Source: Rhexocercosporidium sp. MPI-PUGE-AT-0058
Lineage: Eukaryota > Ascomycota > Leotiomycetes > Helotiales
DNA length: 64,000 nt
NCBI GenBank assembly: GCA_020746875.1
Contig: JAGTJL010000024.1
Coordinates: 186,001 to 250,000 of the forward strand
Direction of reading: 5' to 3'
Under the pieces are notes generated by a model. It did no database searches, was not told the DNA's origin, and saw nothing but the letters and a program-made list of their open reading frames with translations. The stretch's first letter is position 1; every line of letters begins with the position of its first letter. Positions 12,097-23,445 of the stretch are shown one piece after another. Position numbers and translations under genes: made by a program.

Positions 12097-13650
12097 TGAT
12101 CCTCACGCGCCCACGCACGCACCAGTTCCACCCACTCCGACCCAGACCCACACCCAGACCTAACCCTACGCCTACCAACGCTTCTATCATCAAAAACAAC
12201 AACATCATCATTATCACAGACACCCCTCCGAGGACGACAACAACACCACCTCCTCAGCCTCCTCGCCTACACCACTATCCTCGTCCTCTCCGCCCTTTTC
12301 ATCTGGCTTTGTTGTCTGGATACGTACGTGAGCCACTGCTGCGTCGACAATAATAACAACTCCATCAACATCCCTTGCTTAGCAACATCAGCGACAACCG
12401 CCAATTGCCCTGCAAATCCCAACACCGGTGCAAATGCCCAGGTCGATAATCTCGTTCGATCCCTCAATACAGCATCCAGCCATTTCCTCGACATCCTCCG
12501 TCACGATCCCCTCCTGAGTAACAATGCGAGAGCGGTATACCGGGATTCGTGTATGCTATGGAGCGATTATCCCTTTCGTATGATTCCGCTGGAGACTTCT
12601 GCTGCAGATAGTCCCTTTACCTCTACTCTAGGCTAGGTGCACCACGGACACCTTTACCCAAACTCGCCACCACCCTGAAATCTCCAGCAGGGAGAGCAGC
12701 AGAAGAAGCAGCCAAGAAGACGTACTGCCAATCCCACGTCTTCTAATGCGCCCTCCAAACCCGCTTCGAGAGTATCGCCCGTGAAATCTCCATTCTCCAC
12801 TCGTCGGTCGTGGATTCTTTGCCTCAGCATACCCGGGACATGGAGAGGTTGAATAGGAACATTGCGTGGACCCGACATGCGCAACTAGCAGCAGCATTAC
12901 CAGAATCACCAGTGGGCAGCGTCGACACCAAAGACCACCACTACCACCCCACCTCCACCTCTAGGCCGTCGCCGTCGCCCAACCCTCACCTGCCTCCGCA
13001 TCCTCCTCGATTGCTACGCCCTAAACCGCATCACTCGTACGTAAAATGAAATTCTCAGCCACGAATCCCAGCGCCTGGCAACCCTCCATGACACCCTGTT
13101 CTCCATCCTGCACCAGACTTACACGGTGGAAGGCGACATCAAGGCTCTGCTTGCCATGCCTCCTCCACCAAAGAGACCAGGAGAGAGCCAGCTGTACGAT
13201 TTCGGGCACATGGCCACATGGAGGGGGGAGGTGGTCCGGTGGGACAGTCTGGGCGAGGCGTTCAGAGAACGGGTTTTGGCTTGGTCGGATTTTTCTGGTG
13301 ACATTGGCATTCTAACCTCAGAACTAGAGTTGAAAGGCAAACCACAATCCGAAGCCCAATCCGACCCGCAATTGAACTCCGCATCAGGATGGCTATCCCG
13401 CTTCAGCACCACTACCATGTCCACCCTCAAAGCTTTCTCCTCCTCCAGCCCAGCCGATCGGGAACATCTCCCGAGTTGGAATGTGTGGAATGATCGGAAT
13501 CAGGGGAATTGGAGTCGTGTGCTATATATGATCACTGTCGTGCAAGCGCAGATGGAGACCGTTGGAGGAGGCGATGAGGCTGCTAGAGGTCTGAGGCAGG
13601 AATGGGAGAGGCGGGGGAGGGGGAGGAGAGAGGATGAGGGAGGGATGTGA
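12097..13650 (+). pseudogene. Orphan single-pass membrane protein with coiled coils, broken by stops and frameshifts
   Basis: Frame 1 is coding-like from about 12100. It carries one clear transmembrane segment at 12250-12318 (LLAYTTILVLSALFIWLCCL), then a Cys-containing extracytosolic-looking region ending at TAG 12634-12636. Coding character then shifts to frame 3 (12639-12990; EEAAKKTYCQ, TRFESIAREISILHSS), crossing a TAA at 12744-12746. It returns to frame 1 at about 12990, crosses a TAA at 13042-13044 (Gln-to-stop type) and stays open to TGA at 13648-13650 (HQTYTVEGDIKALLAM, then GHMATWRGEVVRWDSLGEAF). The upstream TGA at 12097-12099 may also be a former CGA. Introns could explain one frame change but not the in-frame stops. 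It was probably a membrane-anchored coiled-coil protein; I recognise no family. Confidence 0.55.
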
Positions 13651-14147
13651 GGGGATGGTGTACAAGAGCAGATGAGTGCTAGAGGGAAGGATGAGGTTGG
13701 TAGAAGTGTTAGGGAAACCACATAAACGCACGTAACCAATGCTTACACTTGCACACAACAACGCCCGCCGAACCATTTGCCTCGGGAAAAGGAAGAGAAG
13801 GAGAAACGGAGGGTCAGGGGGCCATGGGATGGATGGAGCAGATGGGTCTCCAGTTGACCATAATGGCAGTTCTGTTGCCTAAGGTTCCCCTGCGTGGCAA
13901 GCTTAAAGCCTGCCCATCTTCCCTTAACGAACCCAGCAGACGTTACGTTACCCACGGAAGGATGGAGAGAAAGGGCAGGCTTGATGTGAGGCCGAGAGAG
14001 CATAGCAGGCACAAGGAGTTGGTTCACTTATAAATGCAGACCGTACGTATATACACTGAACACATTGATTTATTCTACGGATTGACAGACTAACATGTCA
14101 CTAGTATTCTATCTACCATCTCTATCTAAATCTAACAAGCTATCTAC
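13651..14147. other. Spacer between two convergent pseudogenes
   Basis: Frames exist on both strands at 13743-14033 but are perfect shadows of each other and show no coding bias. Nothing else is seen. Confidence 0.45.
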
Positions 14148-15128
14148 CTACGATTTCCCACCATTCTTCTCCTCTTCAATGGCTGCATAGAAACGATCTA
14201 ACATTTCTTAGACCTTCATGTGCCTCTTAACACCAAAGTGACCAGGATTCACATGCAGAAGCTTCAGATGCACCTCGTATCCCCGCAACTCAGCTTGTGC
14301 AGCCTGGAAATCCTAATGCAATTTCTCCAGGTGCTTCATCGTGATTTCCTGGATTCCCTGCGCCTTCCTGATGATATCTAACACGATATCAATTCTCTCC
14401 GTCCTCAACCGGAACATCGATCCCCATCGCCGCCAGAACTATGGCTCAGCGAGATCTGCAGCAACTTCATCCTTCAAGCGGAATAAATGCCGCTTGACCA
14501 CCTTGATGGCATCCTTTGCTTGGTTGTCGACGACGATGACCTGTTCCGTGATGGCGATCAAGCTCTCGACGTGAATGGTGATCGTTTGGATCTGGGTGAT
14601 GGATTCTCTAGCCAGTTTGTCGACGTCCTTCTTTCAGCGCAAGTCGAGAGTCGCAATGTGGTTTTGCGTGCTGCTTGTTGCGACGCGGATGTTGGAAAGG
14701 ATGAGGACTAGGGAGGGGGGCACGCTTGAGAGGAGCCGGCTTTAGTGGTAGAGTACAGGTAGGACGCTGGTGCTGAGGTGGTCGAGGAGGATGCTGTGGT
14801 TCAACCGAGGCTGGCCGGACGGAGAGGGGGAGGGAGAGGAGCGACTACGAGCAGATGTAGTTCTTCTGTCTCGTTCCTCCTGATACTGGAAAAGAGGCGA
14901 TTCGTCCTCATCATCTGCTACCATCGGCGAAGTCGCGTAAAGCATGCTCTCGATACCAGCCCACTGATCAATAAACACATTCATCTTCTCATTATCTCTC
15001 TCCACCGCCTTTCCTTTATCCACAATCGACCTCAACCTCCCCTGCACCGGCCCAGGTGAGGTAGTAGTGGAAGATGAATCGTGGTTGGCCATTTTACTTC
15101 TTCCAGATGGACTTGGATAGGCGCTCAT
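14148..15128 (-). pseudogene. Orphan helical/coiled-coil protein with five in-frame stops
   Basis: Reading minus from ATG at 15128 (MSAYPSPSGRS), one register remains coding-like for 326 codons to TAG at 14148-14150. Five stops interrupt it: TAA 14742-14744, TGA 14634-14636, TAG 14439-14441, TAG 14313-14315 and TAA 14208-14210. Each is one C-to-T (or G-to-A) step from CAA, CGA or CAG (TGG possible at 14439). There are no indels. The first 130 residues are Ser/Pro-rich with one helix (VFIDQWAGIESMLYA). The rest is nearly all helix (SITQIQTITIHVESLIAITE, DIIRKAQGIQEITMKHLEKL), like a long coiled coil. It is convergent with the pseudogene at 12097-13650. No family is recognised. Confidence 0.7.
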
Positions 15129-18100
15129 TTTGGTGAAGTTGGCCAAAGTACTTGCTTAGGATGTGAGATTGGTTAGCACCTCTTCTTGTGTCGAGACTCA
15201 GGGGAGGCAGGCAGGCAGACGTATTGGGTGGCGATACTTCCTTTTGTCAATTACCTGGTGGCTCTGTTTTGGAAAAAGGGACCTGCGGCTCAAATCAGGT
15301 TCAAGGAAACTTCATGTTCTTTCTAGCGGGCGGTCTCCCCGTGAATGTCGAAAGACAGGTTTCAAAAGAGGTCGAAGGACAGGGACTCGCTCAGATTCGG
15401 ACTCGAATACTGTCGTGGATAAGATCTTGAACGCAAAAATAACAACATGGCGCGCGATGTAATGTGATGATGAGGCTCGAAGTCTCAGAGTCTCGAACCA
15501 CGCTAAATGGGTCGGAGATCTTTGTCGCAAAAATGAATCAAACTAGCCTCAAATCGTAGCAAGACTACCGAGGATAGAAGTCTAGCGACAAAGCTGCGAC
15601 ACGGAACTTTCTGCTATCACTCACTATGCGGCGATATTAGGGCCATACGAATGCCGAATGACAAAATGGATAGATGGATAGGCCGTCGCCTTGCTGGTGG
15701 GTGTGCTCTCGAGGAAATTCCTGGAGCGAAATGCGTTGATGATATTGACTTGATTTCCTCTTGGTCCTTGCAGAGAGTTGTTGCGCGGCTTATGATGCGG
15801 CTCCGATTCACTGGGTGGACAAAGCTGGTCTGCTCCGCAGCTTTAAAATCCAGCCTGGACTCAGATGTCGAATAGGAAAAGGCAATGTAATGACAGTGCG
15901 TCTGTTATTCTCGGATGGCAGGCGGATGGATACGAGTAGATAAGCTGTTTGAAAAAGCTGAAAGGAATACGAGGGGTCAAAGATTCCTGGTCTACGCGAC
16001 TCCGCGTGACTCAACTCCATACGACGTAACTTGAAGTGATCTCTCAGCATGCAGTGAGGTGATATGCATACAGTGAAGGGTGATTTGCGCTAAGCTTAGG
16101 ACTGGGCCCTAAACGGAGATGGATGACAGACTGAAAGATATATGTACGTGTGTGCTGTGAGTGAGTGAGTGCCTCTGTGAAGCCGAAAGCAAAATCTAAA
16201 TCGAGTCCTGAATAAGATCAATCTTTGAACGTTTAAAGAGAGAGGTATGGACTTTGATTCTAGTTAACACTCAAAATGGGTACGTTATTCAAAGCGGTTG
16301 GGATGCAGCGATAGTTGGGTTCGGTATAGATCCTATTCAACTTGGAGAGATGATCATTAGCAGGGAGAGAGGGGTCAACGAGAATGCGAATTTAGGTGAA
16401 TGGCCTAAGAACCAAAAAAAGATGGATGATACTTTCGCGTAAAATGTAATGCGATATGGTGAGAGAGAATAGCATGCTTGTGATAATGCAACTAGTAGAA
16501 GACATTACGTGATGTAATTAAGGTAAAATTGTCATCCACCACAAGTTTATTCGAACAAGAATGAATACAAACAACAGGAGAGCAGATAGCCAAGTGATTT
16601 GAGAGGAAACATTCACGGACGGTTGATCTACTAATGAATAAGCAATCTTGATTAAAACACACAAAGTTTTGAAAAGCCGTTGACAGACAAAATATTAGAT
16701 ACCTTACGCGGCAGGAAATTTAACAAGCGTGAAGAAAATATACCGGACAGGCGAGTAAGTATGACAGCTAGGCTGAACTTTCAAAAATCCAAAACACGTG
16801 GATGAAAAATTGTGACAATACGAAGGAGAGAGACCGGTGGACCTTCAGAGTAACAGTCGGTCCACTTTCTTTAGCGAATGGCGGGGCTTTGTAAACAAAC
16901 AAGCGATCGTGCCCCCCTTTACAAGCGAGGCGTGGCGCATCGTGGCACAGCATGCCAAGGGTAAACCCCTGCTCCTCCCATCCCATCCCACCCCCATCCT
17001 ACCCCACCCTATCCCACAATCCTGATTGGAGCAGCCATGTGAAGGAGAAACAGAGATCGGGTCCTGTCTAACGTTCTAGAGTATTTAGACCATAATGTAA
17101 AACACATCGAGCTACATTAGGGCCTTTGCTTTTATATTCTCTATAATTATTTTTTAAACGGGATGGGATGGGATGGGATGGGATGGGATGGGATAAGATG
17201 ACATAAGTTGTGTAAGTTATGTAAGTCGAGGTCGGTTAATAGGTGAGGTGCCGCCCGTTTGTTTGCTTTCTCGCTTCACTCTTGCCAGCTCCAGCGAGCT
17301 CCAGCAAGCTCCAACAAACTCCAGCTTCAACACCTATACCCTGCATAATATCCCGGCCTAACAATCAGTATACTCAATTATCTAAGTAATTGTCTTTGTG
17401 TTCTGAAATTTTCTGTTTCAAAATCTAGATTCTCTTGCTTCTGTTGGCCAGGCCCGCAGGCTCGCCGGCCTCTGATGGGGACAGGTTCATACCGGAATCC
17501 GCATATTGTAGCGTTTTGTTCGTTTACATGCAGATGCTTGGCCCTCTCGATGCTTCTTCCCGTCTGATAAGTTCATTTCCCTCTCCTGATAAGTCCATGC
17601 CCCTCTCCGTTTCCAGCCTACCCAACGTCATGATCCTAGCCAACGGCGATCTCTACACCCGCATGAACTATAATCGATCTAGATCTTACACCTCAACCCA
17701 ATTCGACATCTCTATCCGTATCACATAGCGGAATGGGCTGTAGATTATATTGATTGTCTAGGAAATCGAGTTTCGATTGATTCTACTCTAGCCCGTAGGA
17801 GCTCAGGCTTCCGGGCTCCGGGACACACATCGTTCTTTCATATGTCTCAGCTCTAGCTACTAACGGCTCTCAAGGTACAGCACACCAAGCCCTGGCCTTA
17901 TTTTTGTCTCACTCTGGATTCATACATCACTTCACTCTTGGGCTTATTACTACTCAGAGAAAGTTTGAGACGGTTTGCTACGCAAATTTGCCCCCAGACG
18001 GGCATATCCTCAGACACTTCAAATTATTCACCAGATTTCTGGGATAAGAGTAATGTTTCTTCTCATAAGCTCCTCCTTCTCCTTCGTCTGCTTCCTCTTC

Positions 18101-18180
18101 TTCCACTCTCAACAGCAAAGGTTTCCATTTGAATCGGAGAATCTATACAAACCCCATCTATTCACCAGCTCCCTCGACAT
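15129..18180. other. Long stretch with no supportable gene
   Basis: Only short frames occur. A plus frame at 17435-17728 (97 codons) and one at 16254-16442 are possible but have no domain, splice or compositional support. Inverted C-rich/G-rich runs lie at 16973-17193 and a degenerate CCAGC(T/A)CCA repeat at 17284-17326. Confidence 0.4.
16973..17193. repeat. Inverted pair of TCCCA / GGGAT pentamer runs
   Basis: A C-rich run of TCCCA-like units (about 16976-17018) is followed about 140 bases later by seven perfect GGGAT units (about 17160-17193). The two are complementary and could fold on each other. The GGGAT run also satisfies the simple G3-N2-G3 pattern of a G-quadruplex. Non-coding. Confidence 0.7.
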
Positions 18181-19515
18181 GTCCGATTCAACAGTTCGTC
18201 GCCTTCCCTAATCCCTCAATCATCTACTAACAAACAACAGACACACATCCTCGGCGTCCCCATTGCCGCGCTCCGCTCGTCGGACTCCATCCCCCCGCCA
18301 CCCACGCGACCCTCCACGAAGTCCTCCTCCCATACTCCAGTGATATCAAAAACCCTCATCGGCGCTCAGCCAACTTCTGCAAGCTCAATTTCGCACCGCT
18401 CTACAAGAGTCTCGGATGGGATAAACATGAAAATTGGGTACGGGCAGCGGTGCATCGGAAGCTGCTGTCCAAATTGAGAAAGATGAAGGCGAGCTGGCTG
18501 TCTGAGACGAGAAAATATGAGACATGGAAGAATCAGGACGGGAACAAAGTTGGAGGAGGTACCCGTGAGTTGTTCCTGTCGGTTATTGCCCGGCATATGC
18601 TGATTTGTGGCCAGGGGATATTGAAAATGCGAGCCCGGACCCAGCCTCAGGTCTGGCGTTTGATTTCAACGCACCTATTGCTAATCCAGCTCTGGTTCCA
18701 GGCGGGGCTCTCTCTACAGCAACTGACGGTGCCTCATCGATCGCTTTATCCCTGGCATCCGACGCATCCTCCATTCAATCTTCCTCTCATCCGAAGCCTC
18801 ATGGCTCGGCTCTTCTCTGGATTCTGACCCTAATGTGAACATCAATTTGATGTCTACTCTTCTCAACACCCTTCGAGCCATCCTTAATTGATGATACAAA
18901 CACGAACTCCAGCATGGGCCTGGACTCTAACACGGGCTCGAACTTCATTGCCGACTTCAATATGAACTCCTTTAACATGGACTCAAACTTCAACGTGGGC
19001 TCAGACTTCACCATGGACCTCAACATGGACATGGATTTTCTTTTCAACCCCGACTTTGAAATCAATTTTGATGCTGGTTGTACTGGATTGGCTAGTGGTC
19101 TGGATGGTGCTTTCGCAACTGGTGGCAACGCGAACTTTGATGCCAATATCGACCTGCTCTCAAGAATCTCAACCCCACTTTGAACCCCTTGTCTGGATGG
19201 GACCAAGGTCAAAGCCTCAATGCCGAGTCCAGTCTTCGTCCGATTCCAGTCATGCTTAAACAGACACCAGATCAGGAGTTCGGTATTGAGTATGCTAACG
19301 CTACATATCCATTCGTTGGTGGTCAGGATCAGGAGTGGGGAGGTACTAGCGGTGTTGGTATTAGTGAAGCTAACATGGTAGGACTTGAAGGAGCAGATGG
19401 CTTTGAAGGAGAGGGCAGTATTGGCAATATGGGAGAGTGGGTAGGAAGAGGAGGAGGAGGAGAAGTGTTCGATGGAAACGTGGATTTTGATCGGGCAGAG
19501 TGGTTTAATATGTAA
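18181..19515 (+). pseudogene. Multi-exon orphan protein with N/D-rich low-complexity tail, frameshifted
   Basis: A 5' ATG at 18179-18181 (MSDST) is followed by an intron-like segment ending in CTAAC...CAG at 18241. Coding-like sequence then includes KLNFAPLYKSLGWDKHENW and VHRKLLSKLRKMK, a small basic helical domain (about 18370-18560). A consensus intron GTGAGT...CCAG at 18565-18614 splices in phase to an Ala/Ser-rich segment (to about 18790). After that the reading register changes at least twice (around 18790 and 19160) between S/L-rich, then N/D/F/M-rich repeats (NMNSFNMDSNFNVGSDF), then the 19180-19515 frame ending at TAA. The asparagine/aspartate-rich tail is prion-like or acidic-activator-like in composition. 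The register changes suggest a decaying gene, though unseen introns may account for some of them. Confidence 0.45.
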
Positions 19516-20211
19516 ATGTCGGCATGTTAAGAATAGATTTAGAAGGACGAAATTATGGCTAATATTTAACGTTTGTATTGTTGAAGTTCAAAATCTGAGA
19601 GATTTGCAACGAACTGTCGTGATATGTATCTTTGAATCCTTTAGAACGCAGTTTGAAGAATCGTGGTTTAAATGATATCCGCAGAGCACTCGTCTCTTTT
19701 TAATAAGCTTGTACAGTCGAACTCTTACCTCCCCGTAGTGCAGGCTGGAAATGCTTTTTACTAAGTAGCTAACGAGAGTCGTATTTAAAGGTTGTTACAA
19801 GTAAAAAAGAGAAAGGCTTACTTTCGGGCTCGATAGACAGAGATTCTTATAATAATTCTATATCTTTAATATGTATAAATTTTACGACTTTTATGGATCT
19901 AGGGCTTCCGTCTTTCTTTTTTTGGTTTTTATAAATCTTTAATTACTATTCTCTTAACTACCTATAGCTAAATATCTTATTTCTTTCGTAGGAGTTACCT
20001 TTTTTCTTTCTCTCCCGAGACATGTATATACATTCGAACTAGACCGACCTTACGACGAAAAAAGAATAAAACCGAAGAAACAAGGCTCGAAAGGTATACA
20101 CGAGGAAGTGACTTTTAGTCTTATAATCGAAAAAGTATAAGATAATAAAAAAGAAAGTTAAAAAAAGGGAGCTTAAAAAGCTAGTGCCTTCGAATTTCAA
20201 GAATCAGATTT
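19516..20211. other. AT-rich spacer, no gene seen
   Basis: Composition becomes AT-rich from about 19700, with poly-T and ATA runs. No frame has coding character. Confidence 0.5.
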
Positions 20212-20539
20212 GGCTGCGCATTTTTCGACTCAATGGGTACAGAAATAGCTATGAAGCTAGAACGCAAAAGCATACCACCAGGTCAATGAGGCCGGGTTCC
20301 AATTCTCTTAATTTGATAGATACACACAATAGCTCTTTAGGCATACCCACTCACAGGTACCCATGGGCCCATGCCACCCTTGTCCCCGTGGCATTTTGAG
20401 GGTAAAAATATCAAAACTTACGAAATTCGCGAATAGTATCATTCGCACTATAAGTCTGAGTTACCCCTATAAAATTTAAGCGAGATATAATAGAAATGCA
20501 CGTCTATTGGGTACCCATTGGGTCCAAAAATGCGCAGCC
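20212..20539. mobile_element. MITE-like element with about 26-base terminal inverted repeats
   Basis: The left end GGCTGCGCATTTTT(C)GAC(T)CAATGGGTAC is matched in reverse complement at the right end (20510-20539) with two mismatches. The element is 328 bases and has no ORF. Its interior contains another near-palindrome around GGTACCCATGGGCCCATG. No clear target duplication is visible, so the superfamily is undetermined. Confidence 0.65.
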
Positions 20540-20822
20540 TATAATCAAGTTTTTATATATATACGTTAAGTCCTTAACGCGACCTCCTTTTTAAAGAATA
20601 AGACTTAAAGATCTTAAAGACTTCGAAATCGTCTTTTCAATAAAATAAATAAGTATGATAAACTATCTTAACAAACAGAAATTAATAAACGAGAACAGCT
20701 TAAGCTACTGCGCTATTAAAATATATCATTATTTCTAAAAGACAATTAAAGGTATACGAAAAACTTCGACTTTATATGTATTATTTACTTAATACTTCCT
20801 TATGCTTTTCGGGAGACTCAAG

Positions 20823-20850
20823 TTAAAAGTAGGCCGAAGCCTACTTTTAA
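20823..20850. other. Perfect 12-bp stem hairpin
   Basis: TTAAAAGTAGGC, loop CGAA, then the exact complement. It lies in AT-rich non-coding sequence next to no annotated gene. Its function is unknown. Confidence 0.7.
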
Positions 20851-21607
20851 TAAACGAAAATAACTATTATCATCATTATCATCGTCTCTTTCTAATAAAT
20901 GCCTTGGGAGAATTGAGCATTATGAATTCTAAGAATCCATCACCAGATATAGTAGCCCTTCATATTCCATTAGCTCAAATCGGTAGGCTTATCTTAATTC
21001 ATTTCTTGGCCAGATTTCCTAAGACTCATTGCTGCAAAAGTCCTCATTTTTGCTGCCCATTAGGTCCTTTGGATCAAAGATACATGTTGCCTACTCACCA
21101 TACAGAGAATATTGGTGACTCTGAATATGTATTGTTTGAGGCGCAGTGAGCTTCGTACACATCCCTTAGTGCAGGCCCTGTTTGTTTGTTTCCGTTCATT
21201 TTGTCGGCTAAATTTCCAAAGGTTTCCGGCCGCAGATATAACCACCTTTACCCATCGCCGTCTCAAATACACAGCTAAATATAAGAGAACTATATAAGAA
21301 TAAGGAGAGCCGTATAGACCGACCATACTATCGACGTCATACTTTGAAGATATCAAAGTCTCTAGTACTATTTAAAGCTCATCCGGCATGCGGTCGACAG
21401 GGTTCGCGGCATCACCGCTCGTAACTTCACTTTAATATCGCGCAGCGATGTAAGAAATAGACCAATCGGTGTTTTTTTGATACCAAATTACAACCCATGT
21501 CTTCGTTATCATCATCAAAATCATCATATAAACACAACTACAAGCTTGCACCCTCCTTACTTATCCATCTTCTCCTCCACCAAATCCAAGTGTAAAAACC
21601 AATTGGT

Positions 21608-22019
21608 CCACCAGGGAGGGGTTGCATGATTTTGTGGGACTGTAACCGAGAACTCCATTAATTTTAAGAAGCAATTAAAATCACGACTTCTAATAAAATC
21701 TTTCAAAAATAAGATTTCAAATATTAAATATAACCTATTATAATCTTGTAATAATAGATTCTTTTTATTAAGTTATATCTTATATAAATTCTGTTTAAAA
21801 GTAATACCTTTTTACTCTTTAAATTTCTTTAATTAATAAATACTTATAATTACAAGGCTTAAATTAATAAGTAAAACTTTAATTTCATAATATTAAGCAT
21901 CTATTTCTTTAATTTAAAGTCTTTTTACTAACAGGTGGTTATTTAATAAAGTCCTGAAAAGTCCGATTTTTGGTAAGGTTTCCAATTCTGTCCCACGGAA
22001 TTCCTGCACGCCCTGGTGG
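21608..22019. mobile_element. MITE-like element, CCAGGG..GTGCA family, copy 1
   Basis: CCACCAGGG...TTGCATGATTTTGTGGGAC at the left is matched by the reverse complement of GTCCCACGGAATTCCTGCACGCCCTGGTGG at the right, with mismatches in the middle. The about 350-base interior is extremely AT-rich and has no ORF. A second copy with the same terminal core (CCAGGGGGTGCAGGAATTC) lies at 60722-61097. Confidence 0.65.
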
Positions 22020-22165
22020 TCACCCATCAAGAAAAAAACAAAAACACGTAAACGCACAATTTCCATCCACTTCCTACTGAGCTTTACATTCCAGTCAGTA
22101 ATATCTTCCCCCGCCCCTCCCCTCCTCATACTCCTTTGAACGATTCCAACCTTCCCAGCCGGACG

Positions 22166-22698
22166 CTAGGTCTTGGACTCCTCCGCGCTTGACGGTCCTG
22201 GAAGAAGTGTCAGGAGCTGACCTGAGCTAGAAGAATCGTAAGGGAGGGAAGAGGTAGATGTGAAGTATGTACCGGAAGCTGTGCGACTATCAACGGCGGC
22301 AGATGGGTGAGAGGTAAAACCAGGACCAGGAGCAATTCCCAAACGAGATTCAGCAACAGAACTAGGACCAAATGGTAAAGCAGGCATTGTAGGTACTCCA
22401 GTGCCTGTTCTGGGATGGGAATCATCGAGGGCAGGGGAGGCGATACCGGAGGCAGGTCGGGAAGTAGAATAATGATCAGAATCAGAACCGACAGCAGCTT
22501 AACATTAAGAGGATTGCGTCCAGGCCCAAGAACTGGGCCCGCGATGTCGTCGAAATTCGGGTTGAGATGGTTGCCATTGGAGTCAGAATCGGAGTCCGCA
22601 GCGTCTAGATCAGGGATACAAGTACTCAATGCATCCGGGATCTTGGATTCAGTTCCAGAGTCAAATCCATCTTTAACTTTAGGGTCGGCGGAGTCGTA
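22166..22698 (-). pseudogene. Acidic/Pro-Ser-rich orphan frame with one register change
   Basis: From about 22698 minus, an acidic, protein-like frame (YDSADPKVKDGFDSG, ADSDSDSNGNHLNPNFDDI) runs to about 22505. Coding character then switches to a second frame ending with TAA-flanked sequence at 22166 (AAVGSDSDHYSTSRPASG, then MPALPFGPSSVAESRLG). A TAG at about 22699-22701 closes the frame on the 5' side. An intron at the switch is possible but no good GT..AG pair is evident. No family is recognised. The strand is not certain. Confidence 0.35.
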
Positions 22699-22959
22699 GT
22701 TCTAACCTCTCCTAGTGAAGAAGTTGGAACTCTTGCCCGCACTACTAACCATCAGGTCAACCCTACCTCGGATCGCAACACCACTCCTACCTCCTCTCCG
22801 AATGTCCATGTCAAGAATACAAACCAACCCACCCTCCCCCAACTCCTCGCAGACATCCGCAAACTTCAAGCAAAGCGTAATGCTAACGCCAAGCTCAGAA
22901 AGGAAGCTGAGGATCGTGTTTTGGCCGGTATCAGGCAGGGCGGACGTGGCAGTGAGTAG
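22609..22959 (+). CDS. Possible terminal exon of a small coiled-coil protein
   Basis: An open frame after TAG 22606-22608 becomes clearly protein-like from about 22700 and ends at TAG 22957-22959. The last about 40 residues (LPQLLADIRKLQAKRNANAK, then LRKEAEDRVLAGI) form a strong basic coiled coil. There is no ATG in the good part, so an upstream exon would be needed. It overlaps the divergent minus frame. The coding quality of the coiled-coil part is good but the gene model is incomplete. Confidence 0.35.
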   Translation: MRDTSTQCIRDLGFSSRVKSIFNFRVGGVVVLTSPSEEVGTLARTTNHQVNPTSDRNTTPTSSPNVHVKNTNQPTLPQLLADIRKLQAKRNANAKLRKEAEDRVLAGIRQGGRGSE

Positions 22960-23445
22960 GTACCGGGGGTGTGTGTGGATGGGACGGAGACGTGAGAGGG
23001 AGGGGATGGAATGCACCTTATAGATATGCGGTGCTGTTGTTCTTGCTTTGTTTTGACTTTGGATTTTGGGCTTGTATTTGGATCATGTTCACCTTGGCGT
23101 TCAAAGGGGGTAAAGCGACATCGTAGAAACGGAAACCGGTAACTTGAGATATCGAAAAGCGTATCAGCGAATATTAACGAAGGAATGTCCTCAAACTTAC
23201 TAGAAAAGTGCTGCGAAGAATGCCAATGAAATATAGTTGAAGAACTAAATCTCTGTTCCGAGGCTCAAGGTTTTGATTGATGCATTGTCACTGGCTTGCA
23301 AGCTTCCTATTTAGCACTGTTTACGTCCACATAACCTTGGCCTTCTGAGCCTTGTTGCCATTCTGCGAACCTCATGTTGTGGTGTTTTGCTATCTCCCTG
23401 TGCCGTCTTCCAGCCTGCCAGTTTGTGCTTCGTCTTGAATCAACG

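Noticed and set aside
20280..20400. tRNA gene suggested by a GGTTCCAATTC stretch
   Set aside because: No matching acceptor, D or anticodon stems could be paired around it; it lies inside the inverted-repeat element.
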